Source of the DNA: JAPLXD01 sp043802865
GTDB lineage: Bacteria; Patescibacteriota; Minisyncoccia; Moranbacterales; UBA11712
Direction: 5' to 3'
Assembly: GCA_043802865.1 (NCBI GenBank)
Contig: JAZDKQ010000020.1
Coordinates: 1 to 16,824 of the forward strand
DNA length: 16,824 bases
Made by a program: the position numbers and the translations under genes. Of the stretch, positions 1-8,915 are shown one piece after another; position 1 is the stretch's first letter, and every line of letters begins with the position of its first letter. Below the pieces are notes generated by a model that was not told the origin of the DNA, did no database searches, and worked only from the letters and a program-made list of their open reading frames with translations.

Positions 1-2216
1 ATTCGGTTCTATATGATGAAAAGGCGATCTTCGAGAGGTATGGCCTCAAGCCCGATCAGATGGTTGATTACAAAGGCCTGCGAGGCGATCCGTCAGACAA
101 TCTTCCGGGCGTCAAAGGCGTTGGCGAAAAAACGGCCACAGATCTGCTCAAGAAATACAAAACTATCGAAGGTGTCTATCAAAACCTTCCCGATATCAAA
201 GAAGGAATTCGCAAAAAATTGGAAAAGGACAAGCTGCAGGCTTTTTTCAGCAAAAAACTCGCGCGTTTAGTGGACAATGTTCCGGTCAATTTCGATCTGG
301 AAAAAGCCCAAACAGAGGATTTTTCCCGAGTGAAAGTGATCAATCTTTTTCGCGATTTGGAATTCTTCAGTTTGCTCCGCCGTCTGCCGGGATACGAAGA
401 GCACATAAAAAACATTCAAGAAGAAAAAACTCTGAACAATGGAGATAGCGGGGAAATAAAGTGGGAAAAAATAAGTCCGAGAGAATTGCCCCTCCTCGTC
501 GGCGGGCAGGCCGGCATAAAAAAAATGATATCCATAGTTTCCGACATTGATTCAGGCGAAAATTTAAAAGGCATTGCTCTCGCCACGGATCCAAACAATT
601 CTTTTTATCTTTCAGGACTGGGCGAAAAAATCAAAGAAATTATGGCCGACGATAAAGTGAAAAAAATTGGCTATGATCTCAAAAAAGAAGGGAAGATTTT
701 GGGTAATACTGGAACGAATTTGGCGGGAATCGGATTTGATGTGCAACTCGCGGCCTATCTTCTCAAATCCGGATCAAATTTGTCTTGGGAAGACCTTGTG
801 ATGCAGGAGCTTGGCGTGATGATCGAAAAGGGAGACAAAAAGCCGGGGCAAGCCACGCTTGTTTTTCAAGAGGACGAAGGAGAAGTTGAAAAGTTATGCC
901 GGAAAGCAGCTTTCAACTTTGCGCTCAAGGAAAAGCTGGAGAAGAGGCTCGAGGAAATAAGTTCCGAGCAGATCGAAGAGGACCGGGAAAAAACAATCAA
1001 GGATCTTTTCGAAAATCTTGAGATTCCCTTGATCGAGATTCTCGCGCGAATGGAAAAAGAAGGGATCAAGATCAATAAAGTTGTTCTCAGGGGAATTTCG
1101 AAGAAGCTGGACCGGCGGGTTGAGAAATTGGAAAAAGAAATTCAAAAGATCGCGGGAAGCGAATTCAATGTGAATTCGTCTGTTCAATTGAGAGAAATTC
1201 TTTTTGAGAAACTTCAGCTTTCTGCTAAGGATATAAAAAAAGGGAAAACGGGATATTCAACGGCTTCTCCGGAATTGCAAAAAATAAGAGCCGATCACCC
1301 AATCATTGAGAAGATCGAAGAATATAGAGAACTGTTCAAATTGAAAACGACTTATCTCGACACTCTGCCGAATATGACGGACAAAAATTCGCGTCTGCAT
1401 ACGACTTTCAATCAGGCGGTGACCACAACAGGGAGACTCTCATCTTCAGATCCGAACTTGCAAAATATTCCTATCCGGACCGACCTTGGACAGATTATCC
1501 GGACGGCGTTTGAAGCGAAAAAGGGTTGCCGGCTTGTGAGCGCGGACTATTCCCAGATCGAACTTCGCATTGCGGCGCATTTGTCCGGAGATGTGCGGAT
1601 GATCACGACCTTTTTGAGCGGCGAAGATATTCACACAGCGACGGCGGCGCGAGTGAACAAACTCGATCTTGATAAGGTGACCAAAAAAATGCGCTCTTCC
1701 GCCAAAGCTTTGAATTTTGGGATCATATACGGCATGAGCACATATGGTTTCGCGCAATCGGCGGGAGTGGATAATGATGAAGCGCGAGAGTTCATCCGAA
1801 AATATTTTGCCAACTATCCCCAAGTGGCGCAATTTCTTGATGCGGTGAAAATTTCCGCTCGCGAAAAAGGATTTGTTGAAACTGAAATGGGCAGACGCCG
1901 GTATATTCCGGAAATAAATTCGTCGAATGTTCAATTGCGCAATCAGGCCGACCGGATGGCGGTCAATATGCCTATCCAAGGCCTAGCCGCCGACATAATC
2001 AAACTGGCTATGCTCGCAGCGGACAAGCTTGTCAAAGAAAAATATCCAAATGTTCGGATGGTTCTGCAAATCCACGACGAATTGCTTTTTGAAGCTCCCG
2101 AAAAAGAGGCGGAAGAATTTTCCAAGGACATCAAAGTGGAAATGGAAAATGTTTATAAATTGTCCGTCCCTCTCATTGCGGATGTGAAGATCGGTGACAA
2201 CTGGGGAGAAGTTTAA
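1..2216 (+). CDS. polA: DNA polymerase I, 5' end outside the window (partial)
   Basis: Family A DNA polymerase for gap filling, primer removal and repair synthesis. The reading frame is open from base 3, so the start lies upstream; about 737 residues are visible. Domains in order: the end of the 5'-nuclease with its helix-3-turn-helix (GLRGDPSDNLPGVKGVGEKT, about 75-140); a 3'-5' exonuclease-like domain (about 480-950); and a complete polymerase domain (about 1000-2216). Polymerase motif A (DYSQIELR, from 1545), motif B (RSSAKALNFGIIYG, about 1690-1731) and motif C (QIHDELLFE, about 2066-2092) are intact. The exonuclease-like domain has no DxE first motif (GIALATDP stands there) and has DLKKE where NLKYD is usual, so proofreading is probably lost; FDVQLAAYLL still resembles the last motif. 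First gene of a same-strand series; the next start follows 18 bases after the stop, inside a 7-bp repeat tract. Confidence 0.97.
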   Translation, partial: SVLYDEKAIFERYGLKPDQMVDYKGLRGDPSDNLPGVKGVGEKTATDLLKKYKTIEGVYQNLPDIKEGIRKKLEKDKLQAFFSKKLARLVDNVPVNFDLEKAQTEDFSRVKVINLFRDLEFFSLLRRLPGYEEHIKNIQEEKTLNNGDSGEIKWEKISPRELPLLVGGQAGIKKMISIVSDIDSGENLKGIALATDPNNSFYLSGLGEKIKEIMADDKVKKIGYDLKKEGKILGNTGTNLAGIGFDVQLAAYLLKSGSNLSWEDLVMQELGVMIEKGDKKPGQATLVFQEDEGEVEKLCRKAAFNFALKEKLEKRLEEISSEQIEEDREKTIKDLFENLEIPLIEILARMEKEGIKINKVVLRGISKKLDRRVEKLEKEIQKIAGSEFNVNSSVQLREILFEKLQLSAKDIKKGKTGYSTASPELQKIRADHPIIEKIEEYRELFKLKTTYLDTLPNMTDKNSRLHTTFNQAVTTTGRLSSSDPNLQNIPIRTDLGQIIRTAFEAKKGCRLVSADYSQIELRIAAHLSGDVRMITTFLSGEDIHTATAARVNKLDLDKVTKKMRSSAKALNFGIIYGMSTYGFAQSAGVDNDEAREFIRKYFANYPQVAQFLDAVKISAREKGFVETEMGRRRYIPEINSSNVQLRNQADRMAVNMPIQGLAADIIKLAMLAADKLVKEKYPNVRMVLQIHDELLFEAPEKEAEEFSKDIKVEMENVYKLSVPLIADVKIGDNWGEV

Positions 2217-2251
2217 AAAAGTTAAAAGTTAAAAATGAAAAGTTTAAAGTT
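2217..2251 (+). repeat. AAAAGTT 7-bp repeat tract containing a start codon
   Basis: Five period-7 units from 2217 to 2251 (AAAAGTT twice, AAAAATG, AAAAGTT, TAAAGTT), directly after the polA stop. The ATG of the following membrane protein (2235) lies in the third unit, so the first residues MKSLK are repeat-encoded. Confidence 0.8.
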
Positions 2252-3818
2252 TTGGAAGATTATTGTATTTGTTTTTCTCCTCGCATGGTTTTGTTTTTTG
2301 ATGGCCGCGAAAATTGACCTTGTGACGGCGGATTTGGGACGGCATCTTCAAAATGGAAAATGGGTCGTTGAAAATCATTTCAATCTCTCTGAAAAAAATT
2401 CTCCCATTCGCGAAAATTTCTATTCTTATACGAATCAGGATTTTCCGGTTGTCAATCATCATTGGGGAGCGGGAGTGATCTTCTATTGGATCTATAAGCT
2501 GGCGGGATTTTCCGGCCTTTCCATTTTCTATATTTTCCTTTCTGTCGTGAGTTTTGGCATCTTTTTTGTTGTTGCGAAACGCGAGTCGAATTTCACCGTG
2601 GCGGCCATTCTTTCCATTTTGCTCATTCCGCTGATGGCCGAGCGGAGGGAAGTTCGTCCTGAGATTTTCAGCTGTTTTTTTGCGGCGCTTTTTTTGTGGG
2701 CGCTTTGGGCGTGGCAAAGAAAAGACTTGGCCGCGAGCCGACTCTATATTTTGCCTATCTTCATGATATTTTGGGTCAATCTCCATGTCTATTTCTTTCT
2801 TGGGCTGTTTTTGATCGGCGTATATTGGTTTGTCGAGATTATTCAATTCTTTTTTTCAAAACTCGGCAATGAAGAATTTTTGGAAAAAGTGAGGGGAGTG
2901 AAAAATATAACAGTCGTTCTGATCCTTTCAACTCTTGCTGCGCTTCTCAACCCTTTCGGCCTCAAGGGCCTTCTCTATCCTTTTCAAATTTTCGAAAATT
3001 ATGAGTATACAATCGTCGAAAACAAGTCTGTTTGGTTCGTCGAAAATTATGGCATCATAAATTCGAATTTCATGCTGATAAAAGCGGTTTTGATCCTGAT
3101 GATTTTGAGTTTCGTTTTGATTCTTATGATAAGCAAAAAGAAGATATCTGTTCCTTATCTCATATTTGCCATTTTCTTTGGAACAATAGGCTGGCTGGCT
3201 ATTCGCAATTTCACTTTGCTGGGATTTTTCGCCTTGCCGATCCTTGCTTTGAATTTTGAAAATATTTTTACTCCGAACCAAAAAGACAATTTGCCTGCCA
3301 AGGAAAATGGCATTGCGGTGGTGTTCATCGTGATCGCCACGGTTGCCATTTTTGCGAACTATAAATTTGTCTCGCTCCATTCGAGCGGCCGCGGAATCGG
3401 CCTTTTGCCGGGCATTGAGAAGACGGCAGGATTTCTGAAGAGTGAAGGGGTTGCAGGACCAATTTTCAATAATTATGACATCGGCGGATACCTCGCATGG
3501 GGTCTTCCGGAAAACGAAAAAGTTTTTGTGGACAATCGTCCCGCAGAATATCCGGGCAGCTTTTTCATGGATATCTATAAGCCGATGCAAGAAAATCCGG
3601 AAGTTTTCAAAAAGATCGATCAGCAGTATAATTTCAATGCAATTGTCTTTTCCGCGGGGGACATCACGCCGTGGGGGATGAATTTTTTGAAAGTGATCAG
3701 GGGAAATTCAGATTGGGAAAAAGTTTTTGAGGACGATTACGCGGTTATATATCTCAAGAATAATGAAGTGAATGATTCAATAGTAAAAAAATACCAGATA
3801 CCAGATACTAAATACTAG
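2235..3818 (+). CDS. Polytopic membrane protein, GT-C glycosyltransferase-like
   Basis: 527-residue integral membrane protein with a hydrophobic N-terminal segment (residues 8-26) and roughly ten further hydrophobic stretches. An early loop carries ADLGRHLQNG (32-41), then FYSYT and NHHWGAG (74-80), and RREVRPEIFS follows further on. This layout, an acidic residue in the first extracytoplasmic loop and a HxW stretch before the next helix, recalls GT-C enzymes that use polyprenyl-phosphate sugars; the assignment is an inference. The C-terminal soluble part (IFNNYDIGGYLAW, VFVDNRPAEYPG) lies outside the membrane core. Its ATG is inside an AAAAGTT-type 7-bp repeat and no Shine-Dalgarno sequence is visible. 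The last residues (KYQIPDTKY) and the TAG stop are encoded by a second 7-bp repeat (3791-3825), so the native C-terminus may have been replaced. Substrate unknown. Confidence 0.75.
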   Translation: MKSLKFWKIIVFVFLLAWFCFLMAAKIDLVTADLGRHLQNGKWVVENHFNLSEKNSPIRENFYSYTNQDFPVVNHHWGAGVIFYWIYKLAGFSGLSIFYIFLSVVSFGIFFVVAKRESNFTVAAILSILLIPLMAERREVRPEIFSCFFAALFLWALWAWQRKDLAASRLYILPIFMIFWVNLHVYFFLGLFLIGVYWFVEIIQFFFSKLGNEEFLEKVRGVKNITVVLILSTLAALLNPFGLKGLLYPFQIFENYEYTIVENKSVWFVENYGIINSNFMLIKAVLILMILSFVLILMISKKKISVPYLIFAIFFGTIGWLAIRNFTLLGFFALPILALNFENIFTPNQKDNLPAKENGIAVVFIVIATVAIFANYKFVSLHSSGRGIGLLPGIEKTAGFLKSEGVAGPIFNNYDIGGYLAWGLPENEKVFVDNRPAEYPGSFFMDIYKPMQENPEVFKKIDQQYNFNAIVFSAGDITPWGMNFLKVIRGNSDWEKVFEDDYAVIYLKNNEVNDSIVKKYQIPDTKY

Positions 3819-3825
3819 ATACCAA
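3791..3825 (+). repeat. Heptad repeat copy A, five 7-bp units upstream of mutM
   Basis: ATACCAG twice, ATACTAA, ATACTAG, ATACCAA, preceded by GTAAAAAA. It encodes the last residues and stop of the upstream membrane protein and ends 3 nt before the mutM ATG. Confidence 0.9.
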
Positions 3826-3828
3826 GAT

Positions 3829-4707
3829 ATGCCAGAACTTCCAGAAGTTCAAACAATTATTGATGACTTAAATCGAAAAATAAAGGGTGATACTATCACC
3901 GGTTTTTGGAGTGATTGGAAAAAAATAGTGAGGATGCCGGTCGAAAAATTCGAAAAAGAGATCAAAGGCAAAAAAATATTGAGCGCCAGCCGAATTGGAA
4001 AGAATATTTTTTTGAATCTTTCAGGCGGGAAAACCATATACATTCATTTGAAAATGACGGGGCATCTATTAGTTAAGTGTCCGCCCAAGGCGGATCAGCC
4101 TCGGGCTGAAAAAGCTAAAAATGACAAAAAAAACTATTTTAACGAAAAAGTAAACCAATATATTCATCATATCTTTTATCTCAAATCAGGGAGAACATTG
4201 GAATTTTCGGATCTTCGGAAATTCGGGAAAATAATTTTGGAGGATACGGACAAAATAGATAAAATAAAAGAGATCAACTCTCTGGGAGTTGATGCGATGA
4301 GCAAAGAATTTTCTCTTGAAAAATTGAATGAATTGCTCGAGGGGAAAAAAACAAAAATAAAATTGCTCTTGATGGATCAAAGCAAAATTGCCGGAATCGG
4401 AAATATATATGTGAGTGAAATGTTGTTTGAAGCCGGAATTTTGCCAACTCGTCCGGCCGAAAAGGTCAATTTGGAGGAAAGAAAGAAATTGTACCGCGCG
4501 ATCAAGAAAACGCTTGAAAAAGGGATAAAATTGCGAGGAACATCCGACAGCGACTATCGCGACACGGCGGGCGCGCCGGGGCGTTTTCAAAAAGTTTTGA
4601 AAGTTTATCGTCGGGCTGGCAAAAGATGCCCGAAATGTGATACAATAATTCAAAGGACGAAACTCGGACAGAGAGGAACATTTTTCTGTCCGGTTTGTCA
4701 AAGATAA
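3829..4707 (+). CDS. mutM: Formamidopyrimidine-DNA glycosylase (Fpg/MutM)
   Basis: Base-excision repair glycosylase/AP lyase that removes 8-oxoguanine and formamidopyrimidines. 292 residues, near the usual length. The mature N-terminus P2-E3 (MPELPEVQT) provides the catalytic proline and glutamate. IGKNIFL (56-62) holds the conserved lysine, HLKMTGHL (73-80) follows, and the H2TH region contains QSKIAGIGNIYVSEML. The C-terminal zinc finger is CPKC...CPVC. Residues 84-94 (CPPKADQPRAE) come from a 30-bp twin-hairpin element (4080-4109) inserted between two strands of the N-terminal domain, where Fpg loops vary in length, so activity is probably kept. The start ATG is fixed by the required MPE N-terminus. 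It sits 3 nt after a 35-bp heptad repeat and no ribosome binding site is evident. Part of the polA-holA series. Confidence 0.96.
   Translation: MPELPEVQTIIDDLNRKIKGDTITGFWSDWKKIVRMPVEKFEKEIKGKKILSASRIGKNIFLNLSGGKTIYIHLKMTGHLLVKCPPKADQPRAEKAKNDKKNYFNEKVNQYIHHIFYLKSGRTLEFSDLRKFGKIILEDTDKIDKIKEINSLGVDAMSKEFSLEKLNELLEGKKTKIKLLLMDQSKIAGIGNIYVSEMLFEAGILPTRPAEKVNLEERKKLYRAIKKTLEKGIKLRGTSDSDYRDTAGAPGRFQKVLKVYRRAGKRCPKCDTIIQRTKLGQRGTFFCPVCQR
4080..4109 (+). repeat. Twin-hairpin palindromic element inside mutM
   Basis: Two adjacent 6-bp stems with 3-nt loops: TCCGCC/GGCGGA and TCAGCC/GGCTGA. In frame in mutM. The element at 6088-6117 is its inverted copy, matching at 28 of 30 positions by hand alignment. 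Confidence 0.85.
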
Positions 4708-4726
4708 TAATTTATAAAGAAAAAAT

Positions 4727-5839
4727 ATGTTTAATAGAATCAGAGAAATGTCGGCTAAGAAGAAAATTATTGCCGTAGTCGTAGTGGTGATTTTGATCGT
4801 CGGAATCGGATACTGGCGCGGATGGTTCGGCGGAAAAGGCAAGGTCAATCCGCTGGACTTGAGTTCTATGAAAGGGAATGTGGATATGGGTGCGCCAGCG
4901 AATACGGGAGAAGTGAGTCCATTTTCGGGTCTTCCTTGCGCCAATTGGAACCGTCGGCCGATTGCGGTGATGGAGGCGTCGGATCTTTCAGTGCGGCCGG
5001 ACAGCGGATTTTCCGATGCGGATCTTGTTCTCGAAATGCCGGCTATCACGGCCAGCATCACGCGCTTGATGGGAGTTTATATTTGCAACGATCCAGCCGA
5101 AGTCGGGTCTATTCGTTCGGCGCGGCATGACTATATCGCTCTCGCCGCCGGATGGAACGCGGTTCTTGTCCACTGGGGCGGTTCGCATTTCGCGGCGGAT
5201 ATTCTAAACAAAGGCGGGATCAACAACCTCGACCTCAACGGAAGCATGGGACGCAAGGCGCCGGAATGCGGATTTCGAAAGGGGGGGATTCCCGCACCGG
5301 ACAACGGATTCGCCAAATTTTCAACGCTTCTTGAATGCGCAAAAAAAGCGGGATATGAAATGACCAACAAATTTTCCGGATATCCGCACCAGGCCGAAGC
5401 CGCCGCTGATCAGCGAGGGAAGGGTGGACGGCTCCGAGTCGCATTTGCGAAGCCCTATGACGTGGACTATGACTACGATCAGGCAACGAACACATATCTT
5501 CGAACTTGGGGCGGGGTAGCCGATGTTGATGCGAACAATGGCAAGAGAAACGCGCCGAAAAACGTGATAGTTGTCATCGCATCATCGGAACAGATTGAGG
5601 GGCAATACAACAATGTTCAGATCGGCGATCCGCAGTTTGATACGGTCATGGAAGGTGAAGCGCACTACTACTTCAATGGCAAGGAATACGCGGGTCGATG
5701 GAAAAAAGACAAATCAAGCTGGGCGAGCAAACTCTTTCTCTATGATGACAAAGGGCAGGAAATGAAATTTGTGCCGGGGCAGATGTGGGTTGAAGTTCTT
5801 GAACCGGGCCAGGCGCTCAAGTGGACGCCCATGCCCTAA
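4727..5839 (+). CDS. Membrane-anchored DUF3048 (YerB-type) protein
   Basis: 370 residues. A short basic N-terminus is followed by one hydrophobic segment (about 14-30), then an extracytoplasmic domain. The DUF3048 signature is visible: SPFSGLPCANWNRRPIAVM, then RPDSGFSDADLVLE, TRLMGVY, EVGSIRSARHDYIALA and VHWGGSH. The family (YerB in Bacillus) has no firmly established biochemical role; it is thought to be a surface lipoprotein-like protein. Here the anchor is a transmembrane helix without a lipobox cysteine. The GC-rich codon use in the middle contrasts with the A-rich flanking genes, but the frame is intact throughout. It starts 19 nt after the mutM stop and ends 9 nt before holA, so co-transcription is likely. 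Confidence 0.88.
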   Translation: MFNRIREMSAKKKIIAVVVVVILIVGIGYWRGWFGGKGKVNPLDLSSMKGNVDMGAPANTGEVSPFSGLPCANWNRRPIAVMEASDLSVRPDSGFSDADLVLEMPAITASITRLMGVYICNDPAEVGSIRSARHDYIALAAGWNAVLVHWGGSHFAADILNKGGINNLDLNGSMGRKAPECGFRKGGIPAPDNGFAKFSTLLECAKKAGYEMTNKFSGYPHQAEAAADQRGKGGRLRVAFAKPYDVDYDYDQATNTYLRTWGGVADVDANNGKRNAPKNVIVVIASSEQIEGQYNNVQIGDPQFDTVMEGEAHYYFNGKEYAGRWKKDKSSWASKLFLYDDKGQEMKFVPGQMWVEVLEPGQALKWTPMP

Positions 5840-5848
5840 GTCGCGCAT

Positions 5849-6844
<996 letters not shown>

Positions 6845-6849
6845 GCATC

Positions 6850-6885
6850 AAAAAAACCGCGGTTCATGAGAAGGCGCGGTTTTTT
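6850..6885. terminator. Bidirectional intrinsic terminator between holA and rpsT
   Basis: The arms AAAAAACCGCG (ending 6861) and CGCGGTTTTTT (6875-6885) form a stem with a 13-nt loop, flanked by A and T runs that give a U-tract on both strands. It lies exactly between the convergent stops. Confidence 0.9.
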
Positions 6886-6897
6886 GTTGGAAGAAAA

Positions 6898-7164
6898 TTA
6901 TTTCGAAGCTTTTTTGATCATTTTCACGAGCCGGGATTTTTTGCGGGCGGCGGCGCGCTTGTTAATGACGCCGGATTTGGCCGCTTTGTCGAGAGCTTTT
7001 TGCATTGCCGGAAACGCTTTTTTCGCGTCGTCAGCTTTCTCGGATGCGGCAAACTCGCGAACTTTCTTCACCGCTTCTCGGAAAGATTTTTTGATCTTCG
7101 AATTTTGAGCAGCGCGTTTCTTGGAGGCGCTAAGGTATTTTTTGGCAGACCTTTTGATTGGCAT
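6898..7164 (-). CDS. rpsT: 30S ribosomal protein S20
   Basis: 88 residues, highly basic, with the S20 pattern: MPIKRSAKKYLSASKKRAAQ at the N-terminus and VINKRAAARKKSRLVKMIKK near the end, forming the long helices that bind 16S rRNA. The length matches the family. It is monocistronic on the minus strand, convergent with holA and divergent from ruvA. No strong Shine-Dalgarno sequence is visible in the leader, which is A/T-rich. The divergent spacer to ruvA (7165-7288) contains an inverted repeat and a heptad-repeat tract. Confidence 0.97.
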   Translation of the reverse strand: MPIKRSAKKYLSASKKRAAQNSKIKKSFREAVKKVREFAASEKADDAKKAFPAMQKALDKAAKSGVINKRAAARKKSRLVKMIKKASK

Positions 7165-7214
7165 AAAGTTTGGTTAAATCATTATCATTGACTATATATT
7201 TCTAACACAGCAGG

Positions 7215-7230
7215 CTATTTTTGTAAATAG
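7215..7230. repeat. Small inverted repeat in the rpsT-ruvA spacer
   Basis: CTATTT, a 4-nt loop TTGT, then AAATAG: a perfect 6-bp stem in the divergent spacer. It could be a protein-binding site or chance in AT-rich DNA; no T-run follows, so it is not a terminator. Confidence 0.4.
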
Positions 7231-7250
7231 TTGCGAGGTATTGTAAAAAA

Positions 7251-7285
7251 ATACCAAATACCAGATACTATATACTAGATACCAA
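7251..7285 (+). repeat. Heptad repeat copy B, five 7-bp units upstream of ruvA
   Basis: Five consecutive units of the form ATACYAN (ATACCAA, ATACCAG, ATACTAT, ATACTAG, ATACCAA) preceded by GTAAAAAA and ending 3 nt before the ruvA ATG. Copy A upstream of mutM has the same order, the same preceding GTAAAAAA and the same 3-nt distance to its ATG. Confidence 0.9.
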
Positions 7286-7288
7286 CTC

Positions 7289-7858
7289 ATGATTGCTAAA
7301 ATCAAAGGAAAAATCGCGTTTTTGCGGGACCACTATGCCGTCGTGGACGTGAACGGGGTCGGATACAAAATATTCGTCACCGATTTTGCTATGGGGAAAA
7401 TCGCGGGAAAAGAGGAAATCGAACTTTTCACGCATACCTATGTCCGCGAAGATATACTGGCTTTGTATGGCTTTTTGACCATGGATGAACTCGGAATGTT
7501 TGAGCTTCTCATTTCCATTTCAGGAATCGGTCCCAAAGCGGCGATCGGGATTTTGACTATTGCCGAGCCCAAGACTATCCGCACGGCGATCATCTCTGGA
7601 GATTCTTCGATCCTGACGCGTGTCTCGGGTGTTGGAAAGAAAACCGCCGAACGGGTGATTCTTGAACTCTCCAATAAGATCGCGGAGCTTCCGGGCGAAG
7701 ATCAGGGAATGGCGCGCGCCGATTCGGAGGCAATTGAAGCGCTGGCGTCGCTTGGCTATTCCGTCTCTCAAGCGCGGGAAGCTTTGAAAGCTGTCCCAGA
7801 AAGCGTGAAGGATGTTTCGGAAAGAGTGCGAGCGGCGCTCAAGAGTTTGGGGAAATAG
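7289..7858 (+). CDS. ruvA: Holliday junction DNA helicase subunit RuvA
   Basis: Tetrameric junction-binding subunit that loads RuvB for branch migration. 189 residues, typical length. The N-terminal OB-fold (MIAKIKGKIAFLRDHYAVVD, then NGVGYKIFV) is followed by two helix-hairpin-helix motifs (ISGIGPKAAIGIL and VSGVGKKTAERVILEL). After an acidic linker comes the small C-terminal domain III that contacts RuvB (SEAIEALASLGYSVSQAREA). Start chosen because MIAKIKG is the standard N-terminus. It lies 3 nt after heptad repeat copy B with no ribosome binding site. Thirty-eight nt downstream, nearly all heptad repeat, lies the FemAB-like gene. Neither ruvB nor ruvC is in the window. Confidence 0.96.
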   Translation: MIAKIKGKIAFLRDHYAVVDVNGVGYKIFVTDFAMGKIAGKEEIELFTHTYVREDILALYGFLTMDELGMFELLISISGIGPKAAIGILTIAEPKTIRTAIISGDSSILTRVSGVGKKTAERVILELSNKIAELPGEDQGMARADSEAIEALASLGYSVSQAREALKAVPESVKDVSERVRAALKSLGK

Positions 7859-7861
7859 TTT

Positions 7862-7896
7862 GTGGTATTTTGTATATAGTATTTTGTATTTAGTAT
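7862..7896 (-). repeat. Heptad repeat copy C, inverted, abutting the FemAB-like start
   Basis: Five 7-bp units read on the minus strand as ATACTAA, ATACAAA, ATACTAT, ATACAAA, ATACCAC. The tract fills almost the whole ruvA-FemAB gap and its last base directly precedes the ATG at 7897. Confidence 0.9.
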
Positions 7897-8913
7897 ATGA
7901 AAAACAGACCCTTAGATTTTATTCAACAAAATTCGCCAGATGGCGGTTTTTTGCAATCGGAATACTGGCGGAAATTTCAGGAGAGCGTCGGACGAAAAGC
8001 ATGTACGTTTTTTGCGGATGAAGATGATGAAATGATTGCGTATGCAAACGTCATCACACATACTTTGCCTATAGCCGGAGATTATTTTTATGTGCCGAGA
8101 GGACCGACCCAAGTTAAAAGTGAAAAGTTAAAAGTGAAAAGTCACAATTCAAAATTAAAAGTTTTTTTTGATGATCTAATCGATTTAGCTGGAAAGAATA
8201 ATATTGGATGGATAAGAATTGAGCCTAATAGCGAAGAAGAGTTGAAATTGATTCAAGAAAATCTGCTGAAAGGCTTGAAAATAAAAAAATCCGCTGTTGA
8301 TATGCAGCCGAGGGAGATTTTGGTTCTTGATATTTCCAAAAGCGAAGAAGAAATTTTGTCCCAGATGAAACAGAAGACGAGATACAATATAAGATTAGCA
8401 GAGAAAAAGGGCGTTAGGATATTCACTACGAGAGAAGAAAAATATATCGAAGATTTTTTGAGGCTAGTTGAAATTACCGCTGAACGGGACAAGATAACTT
8501 CGCATCCGGAAAGTTATTATCGCAAAATGCTCGAGACTATTCCGGGCGATGTTTTGAAATTGTATGTCGCGGAATACGAAGGGAAAATAATTGTTGCAAA
8601 TCTGGTTTTATTTTTTGGAAAAACCACCACATATATGCACGGCGCATCGGATAGTGAATATCGAAATGTCATGGCGCCCTATCTTTTGCAATGGCAGCAA
8701 ATACTTGATGCAAAAAAAGCGGGATGCGAGAAATATGATTTTGGCGGAATAAAGACTGCTAGCAGCAACAGTTGGGCTGGTATTACGAAATTTAAGCAAG
8801 GCTTTGCGCCGGATGCTAAACCAATTCAATTTCCCGGATGTTATGATATAATATTGAAACCGGGGAAATACAACTTGTATCGCGCCTTGCAAAAGATAAA
8901 AAGAATATTTTAA
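7897..8913 (+). CDS. FemAB/FemX-like peptidoglycan bridge aminoacyltransferase
   Basis: 338 residues of the FemABX family (double GNAT fold), which adds amino acids from aminoacyl-tRNA to the peptidoglycan stem peptide at the cytoplasmic face. Visible family features: GGFLQSEYWRKFQESVGRK near the N-terminus, QKTRYNIRLAEKKGV, then TYMHGASDSEYRNVMAPYLLQWQ, KYDFGGI and ITKFKQGFAPD at the end. Residues 72-89 (VKSEKLKVKSHNSKLKV region) are encoded by an AAAAGTG-type 7-bp repeat and form a lysine-rich loop that interrupts the first GNAT-like domain. The start codon directly follows heptad copy C. The next gene starts 2 nt after its stop, so it is likely co-transcribed with the hydrogenase genes, a functionally unrelated pairing. 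The amino acid substrate cannot be read from sequence. Confidence 0.88.
   Translation: MKNRPLDFIQQNSPDGGFLQSEYWRKFQESVGRKACTFFADEDDEMIAYANVITHTLPIAGDYFYVPRGPTQVKSEKLKVKSHNSKLKVFFDDLIDLAGKNNIGWIRIEPNSEEELKLIQENLLKGLKIKKSAVDMQPREILVLDISKSEEEILSQMKQKTRYNIRLAEKKGVRIFTTREEKYIEDFLRLVEITAERDKITSHPESYYRKMLETIPGDVLKLYVAEYEGKIIVANLVLFFGKTTTYMHGASDSEYRNVMAPYLLQWQQILDAKKAGCEKYDFGGIKTASSNSWAGITKFKQGFAPDAKPIQFPGCYDIILKPGKYNLYRALQKIKRIF
8111..8163 (+). repeat. AAAAGTK 7-bp repeat tract inside the FemAB-like gene
   Basis: Units of period 7 (AAAAGTG, AAAAGTT, AAAAGTG, AAAAGTC, then diverging units ACAATTC and AAAATTA) run in frame and encode a lysine-rich stretch. The tract resembles 2217-2251 upstream and its position in the FemAB fold is a loop. 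Confidence 0.8.
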
Positions 8914-8915
8914 AA

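Noticed and set aside
1446..1979. Minus-strand open frame of 177 codons within polA
   Set aside because: Antisense to the conserved polymerase motifs A and B; a by-product of codon constraints.
2928..3590. Minus-strand open frame of 220 codons opposite the membrane protein
   Set aside because: It is antisense to a plus-strand gene with a coherent pattern of membrane helices; no family motif or ribosome binding site.
3791..3825. Possible CRISPR or direct-repeat array from the tandem units
   Set aside because: Units are only 7 bp with no spacers, and no cas genes are present.
4186..5061. Long minus-strand open frame of 291 codons
   Set aside because: It crosses the boundary of mutM and the DUF3048 gene, both of which have clear family motifs on the plus strand; its translation is low-complexity and unrecognisable.
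7165..7288. tRNA or small RNA gene in the rpsT-ruvA spacer
   Set aside because: No cloverleaf or T-loop sequence is visible; the spacer is explained by an AT-rich leader, one small inverted repeat and the heptad tract.
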